Assembly: GCF_028389875.1 (NCBI RefSeq)
Contig: NC_084665.1
Coordinates: 5,663,001 to 5,727,000, forward strand
DNA length: 64,000 bases
Source of the DNA: Rhea pennata
Lineage: Eukaryota > Chordata > Aves > Rheiformes > Rheidae
Reading direction: 5' to 3'
Below are positions 60,960 through 64,000 of this stretch, piece after piece. Position numbers and translations under genes: made by a program. Below the pieces are notes generated by a model. The model did not search any database. It was given only the letters and a program-made list of their open reading frames with translations, and was not told the DNA's origin. The number at the start of each line of letters is the position of its first letter. The first letter of the stretch is position 1.

Positions 60960-62000
60960 TAGGCGCATTCGCTGCTAGCCGCGGGCACGAGCTCGCGGCG
61001 AGAGGCCGGCGCCCGGGGACCCGCCAGCGCCGTTTCCGCGGCCTCCTCGGCACTTCGCCCCCCGCGCCCGAGGCGAAGCCCCCGCCACGTCCCCGACCTT
61101 GGGGGCCGCGATGCACCAAAAAAGCAGAAAAAAAGAAAAAAAAAGGGGGGGGGGGGAGAAAAAAGTCGTGGCGGCTTGAGCCGGGTGTTTCTGTCCCCTT
61201 TCCCACCTCCCTGCCCTGCGTCCTGGCTCCTGGCCCGGGCACCCACGTTTGGGGCGACGCTGGCGGTGCCAGCAACCCCCCCAAAAAAAGAGAGAGCGTG
61301 AGGCCATCCCCGTCTCCTCGGGCCCCGAGCTCGGCCAGCGTAAGCGCAGGCCGGGGCGCCCGGGCCGGCGGCGGTGGGAGGGGGGGGTCCGGCCGCGGGA
61401 ACCCCCGAGAATGGGGGGGGGGAATAAAAAATAAAAAATAAAAAGATAAACTGCTAGTTTAGTCCTTTTTTGTGGCCAAAAGTTGCTCGCAGCAGCAGCA
61501 GCAGGAGCTTTCGCCCTCTCCGAGCGGGGATTTGGGAGGGCGGCTGCACCCCCGGCGTGCGCCGGCCCCCGGGCCGCTCGGTGCGCGCACACGCACACGC
61601 ACACGCGTGCACACGCACACGCACACGCGCGCCCGGCTGCACGCACGCTGCAGCTCACGCGCGCGGCGCCGTTCCCTGCCCCGTCCCCGCCGCGCGGAGC
61701 TCCTCTCCGGCAGCAGCGCGCCTTGCTCCCGGCGCGGGAACCGGCCCCGGGCCGCCGCCAGCCGCCGCGGCGCGAAGGCTAAAAAAAGGCAGAAAAAAAG
61801 GAAAAAAAATAAAACAAAAAGGAAGGGACTCGGGGAACTGGGGGCTTGGGGACGGGCCGCAGCCCGCGCGCAGGGCACGGACGGCGCTCGGCGGAGGGGA
61901 AGGGCGGCCCCGGGGCGGCCCCCACAGCCCCCGCACACACACGCCCCGGCAAGAGGGAGAGGAAGGAGGACAGGAGACCACCGGGTTCAGTAGTTTGGAT
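60960..62000. promoter_or_regulatory. CpG island downstream of OTX1
   Basis: Continuous CpG-dense DNA up to the presumed OTX1 3' end, with homopolymer runs (G12 at 61145-61156). The long open frames on both strands show no recognised domains. Confidence 0.45.
61581..61633. repeat. (ACACGC)n alternating purine-pyrimidine tract
   Basis: Hexanucleotide-like GCACAC repeats with GCGCGC at both ends. The strict purine-pyrimidine alternation favours Z-DNA. Confidence 0.85.
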
Positions 62001-62006
62001 TTTATT
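62001..62006 (-). terminator. OTX1: likely OTX1 poly(A) signal AATAAA
   Basis: The + strand TTTATT reads AATAAA on the - strand, followed about 25 bases later by a G/T-rich stretch (GGTGGTCTCCTGTCC) fitting a downstream element. Confidence 0.5.
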
Positions 62007-63016
62007 AGGGACGGGGGGACGCCCTTACACTTGCGGGGGGGTGCGGGGCGACGGCCTCAGTGCCGCACCGAAACCCCCCACCCCACAGAAGGGGCTGCGG
62101 GGGGGGGGGGGGTGAAAACATGGTGCTGCTTCCCCTCCCCCCCCCCAAAAAAGAAAAACACCCAAAACTTTTTTTCTGCTTTTCTCTTTCCTCTTTTATT
62201 ACTTTTTTTTTTCTCCTAAAGTTATTTTTCGTTGTTGTTTTTTCTGTTTTTTGGTTTGCAAACGGGGTCTGGGCTGGGGGAAGCAGCGCGTCGCCCTCCC
62301 CTCCCCACCCCCAGGCTGCCCCTCGCCCCCGGGGGGACACGAGGGGACGCGCCGGCCCCGGCTCCCCCTGCGCGGCAGCGGCCACCGCCGGGCCGAGCCG
62401 CGGCGCGGGGGAAGGACGCGGGACGGGGGCCCGCACCCACGGGGAAAGGGGCACTCGGGGCGGGGCGGGGGTATAGAAATAAAAATGAAAAAATTTTTTT
62501 TTTCCTTTTAAAAGTTCCGTTTCTTGCATGTTAGACTTGAGATAAATGTCAACCCCGTAGCATCAACTAAAAATAATAATGGTCACTGGAACGGACCGAG
62601 TATTTACACAGTTCCCGCCGCTTGCAGCGGCAGGAGGCTATAGAGGGGCGCGGGGAGGCCGGGTCGCCCCCGCCGCGGAGGTGCAGCGGGGCCGGCGCCG
62701 GCCTTGGCTTCACTTATTTATTTATATTTTTCCCCTTTTGCCTTTTTTTTGTTTGTTTTTTGTTTTAAAGTCCACTTCTCTTCCCTTTTTTTTTTTTCTT
62801 TAAAAAAAAAGGAAGTATATCGGTTATAACAAACCCACCGGAGGGGACAGTCCTGGGGCGCGGGAAAGCAAATAAATATCAGCGGAGAAGGACGGGCGGG
62901 AGCCCGCTGCCGGGGGTGCCGCGGCGCCGGCCGCTGGGCCGTAATTACCCCGGCGGCTAACGAAGGAGGGGAGCCGGGGCGCGGGGCCGGGCGGGCGGCG
63001 GGGGGGGACCGGCCCC
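62001..63016 (-). other. OTX1: OTX1 3' UTR (inferred extent)
   Basis: Sequence from the OTX1 stop to a likely poly(A) signal about 1 kb downstream. It is GC-rich, with T-rich tracts around 62,160-62,250 and 62,720-62,810 and a G14 run (+ strand) at 62099-62112. The extent is inferred from the signal at 62001-62006. Earlier AATAAA signals on the - strand (62717-62722 and near 62192-62198) could give shorter forms. Confidence 0.5.
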
Positions 63017-63820
63017 TCACAAGACCTGGAAGCGCCAGGACGCCTGGTCCTTGTAGTCGAGGCAGTCGGGGGAGTTGAAGTTGAGTTTCCAGGAGGCGGC
63101 GGCGGCGGCGGCAGCGGGCTCCTTGTAGTCCAGGCAGTCGGAGGAGTTGAAGGGCAGGCCGGCGCCGCCGTAGCCCTGGTGGTGGTGGTGGTGGTGGTGG
63201 TGGTGGTGGTGGCCCGAGCTCTGGCTCAGCGGGTGGTGGTGGTGGTGGTGGTGGTGGCCCGGCATGGAGGAGGGCCCCATGGGGCTCAGCTGGTGCGGGT
63301 GGTGGTGGGAGTGCATGGGCGCCAGGTAGGAGCCGCAATCCATGCCGCCGAAGTAGGAGGAGGAGGGCGGCGCCGCGTAGCCTTGCCCGTAGCCCCCGCC
63401 TTGGCCGTAGGAGACCGGGTAGGTGGCCGAGGAGGCGCCGGCCACCGAGCGCTGCATGCAGGAGGCGCCGCCGGGCGGCAGGGGCTCGGGGACTGTCACC
63501 GCCGAGGGCGCCGAGCCCGGCGAGATGGAGGCCGGGCTCCAGATGGACGAGGCCGGGGTGCTGAGCGAGGCGGCGGCGGCGCCCGCCGGGGCGCCCAGCG
63601 CCGCCCCGGCGCCCGCCGCGTTGGAGCCGGCGGAGGAGGACGAGGAGGAGGACGAGGAGGCCGAGCTGGAGGCCGCCGGCGGCGTGAACTGCCCGCTGCT
63701 CTCCGAGCCCGAGCTCTCGCGCGCCGGCGACGACTTCTTCTTGGCCGGGCGGCTCTTGGCCCCGCCGCCGCCGCTCTGCTGCTGCTGCCGGCACTTGGCC
63801 CGGCGGTTCTTGAACCAGAC
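63017..63820 (-). CDS. OTX1: OTX1 last coding exon (end of homeodomain to stop)
   Basis: Last exon of the transcription factor OTX1, a bicoid-type (K50) homeodomain protein needed for forebrain, midbrain and sensory-organ development. It is a nuclear protein that binds TAATCC. The exon follows a CCCCAG acceptor and begins [10 protein letters not shown] (end of recognition helix, with Lys50 and Asn51). Then come the KKKSSP basic/Ser region, an Ala/Ser-rich stretch, the [12 protein letters not shown] motif typical of OTX1/OTX2, YGQGYAAP, the [12 protein letters not shown] block, and two His runs (8 and 11). The last two are specific to OTX1. The C-terminus carries the tandem OTX tail ([12 protein letters not shown] and [12 protein letters not shown]) and ends WRFQVL, with TGA at 63017-63019. 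It gives 267 residues, in line with full-length human OTX1 of about 354. Confidence 0.96.
   Translation of the reverse strand, partial: VWFKNRRAKCRQQQQSGGGGAKSRPAKKKSSPARESSGSESSGQFTPPAASSSASSSSSSSSSAGSNAAGAGAALGAPAGAAAASLSTPASSIWSPASISPGSAPSAVTVPEPLPPGGASCMQRSVAGASSATYPVSYGQGGGYGQGYAAPPSSSYFGGMDCGSYLAPMHSHHHPHQLSPMGPSSMPGHHHHHHHHPLSQSSGHHHHHHHHHHHQGYGGAGLPFNSSDCLDYKEPAAAAAAASWKLNFNSPDCLDYKDQASWRFQVL
63179..63211 (-). repeat. OTX1: (CAC)11 coding repeat, His-11 in OTX1
   Basis: Eleven pure CAC codons, uninterrupted. Confidence 0.95.
63233..63256 (-). repeat. OTX1: (CAC)8 coding repeat, His-8 in OTX1
   Basis: Eight pure CAC codons. This run and the His-11 run are separated by Pro-Leu-Ser-Gln-Ser-Ser-Gly. 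Confidence 0.95.
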
Positions 63821-63901
63821 CTGGGGCGGGGGGCGGCCGTGAGCCCCGCGGACCCCCGGCCGCCCGCCCGCCCTGCGGGCGCACGTCCCCCCCGGCGGTA
63901 C
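63821..63901 (-). other. OTX1: OTX1 intron within homeobox (81 nt)
   Basis: A very short GC-rich intron between Gln46 and Val47 of the homeodomain, the usual intron position in paired-class homeoboxes. Donor CCAG|GTACCG and acceptor CCGCCCCAG|GTC. It is a multiple of three and has no stop in the coding frame (see findings). Confidence 0.88.
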
Positions 63902-64000
63902 CTGGACGCGCGACTCGGGCAGGTTGATCTTGAGGGCCACCTCCTCGCGCATGAAGATGTCGGGGTAGCGGGTCTTGGCGAAGAGGGCCTCCAGCACGTC
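63902..64000 (-). CDS. OTX1: OTX1 homeobox exon (partial, runs off the window)
   Basis: The 3' 99 nt of the preceding OTX1 exon. It reads [16 protein letters not shown], then [16 protein letters not shown], covering helices 1-2 and the start of helix 3 of the homeodomain. This block is nearly invariant in OTX proteins. The OTX1 identity comes from the next exon. About 50 N-terminal residues and the 5' exons lie beyond 64000. The donor is at 63900-63901. Together with the next exon, 300 residues are visible. Confidence 0.95.

Noticed and set aside
63423-63842. 139-codon frame on + antisense to OTX1
   Set aside because: Mirror of the biased OTX1 coding sequence; Glu/Ala-rich with no recognisable domain.
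62718-63884. 388-codon frame on - overlapping OTX1
   Set aside because: It is an alternate reading frame of the OTX1 exon, with His/Pro/Gly/Arg low complexity produced by the CAC repeats and GC richness.

Overview
The window is vertebrate nuclear DNA, most probably avian. The evidence is: split genes with GT-AG introns; an OTX1 homeobox gene; exons of WDPCP; a CR1 3' tail of the kind common in bird genomes; old amniote repeats (a CR1/L3-type LINE relict and MIR-like SINEs); very low repeat density; and no primate or rodent SINEs. No bacterial, viral or CRISPR feature was seen.

Layout. About 1-32,000 is AT-rich and holds the 3' part of WDPCP on the + strand, a planar-cell-polarity and ciliogenesis effector of the CPLANE complex. 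Three exons are clear (2479-2696, 19576-19639, 25577-25679) and their splice phases agree (0, 2, 0, 1). Two phase-compatible end exons are proposed: 30608-30684 (preferred, weak family resemblance) and 32037-32215 (better splice site and poly(A) signals). The introns carry a CR1/L3-type LINE relict at about 10,200-11,697 and a possible MIR-like SINE at about 12,900-13,170.

About 32,000-62,000 is a long intergenic region with no convincing protein gene. GC and CpG content rise stepwise towards the right end, with CpG islands near 33.2, 35.7, 43.4, 48.6, 54.6, 55.5-57.3, 58.5-59.6 and 61-62.7 kb. It also holds a MIR-like SINE (40.6 kb), a tRNA-Val-headed, CR1-tailed SINE (50.8-51.0 kb), TA/TG microsatellites, homopolymer runs, and AT-rich pockets with homeodomain motifs that may be OTX1 enhancers.

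About 62,000-64,000 is the 3' part of OTX1 on the - strand: the 3' UTR, the large last coding exon, an 81-nt intron inside the homeobox, and part of the preceding exon, which runs off the window edge.

WDPCP and OTX1 are therefore convergent, as in the human 2p15 arrangement (established knowledge). The intervening region is the natural place to look for OTX1 regulatory DNA. Most long open frames at the right end are by-products of high GC and microsatellites. I could not run alignments, so repeat boundaries, enhancers and CpG islands are approximate.
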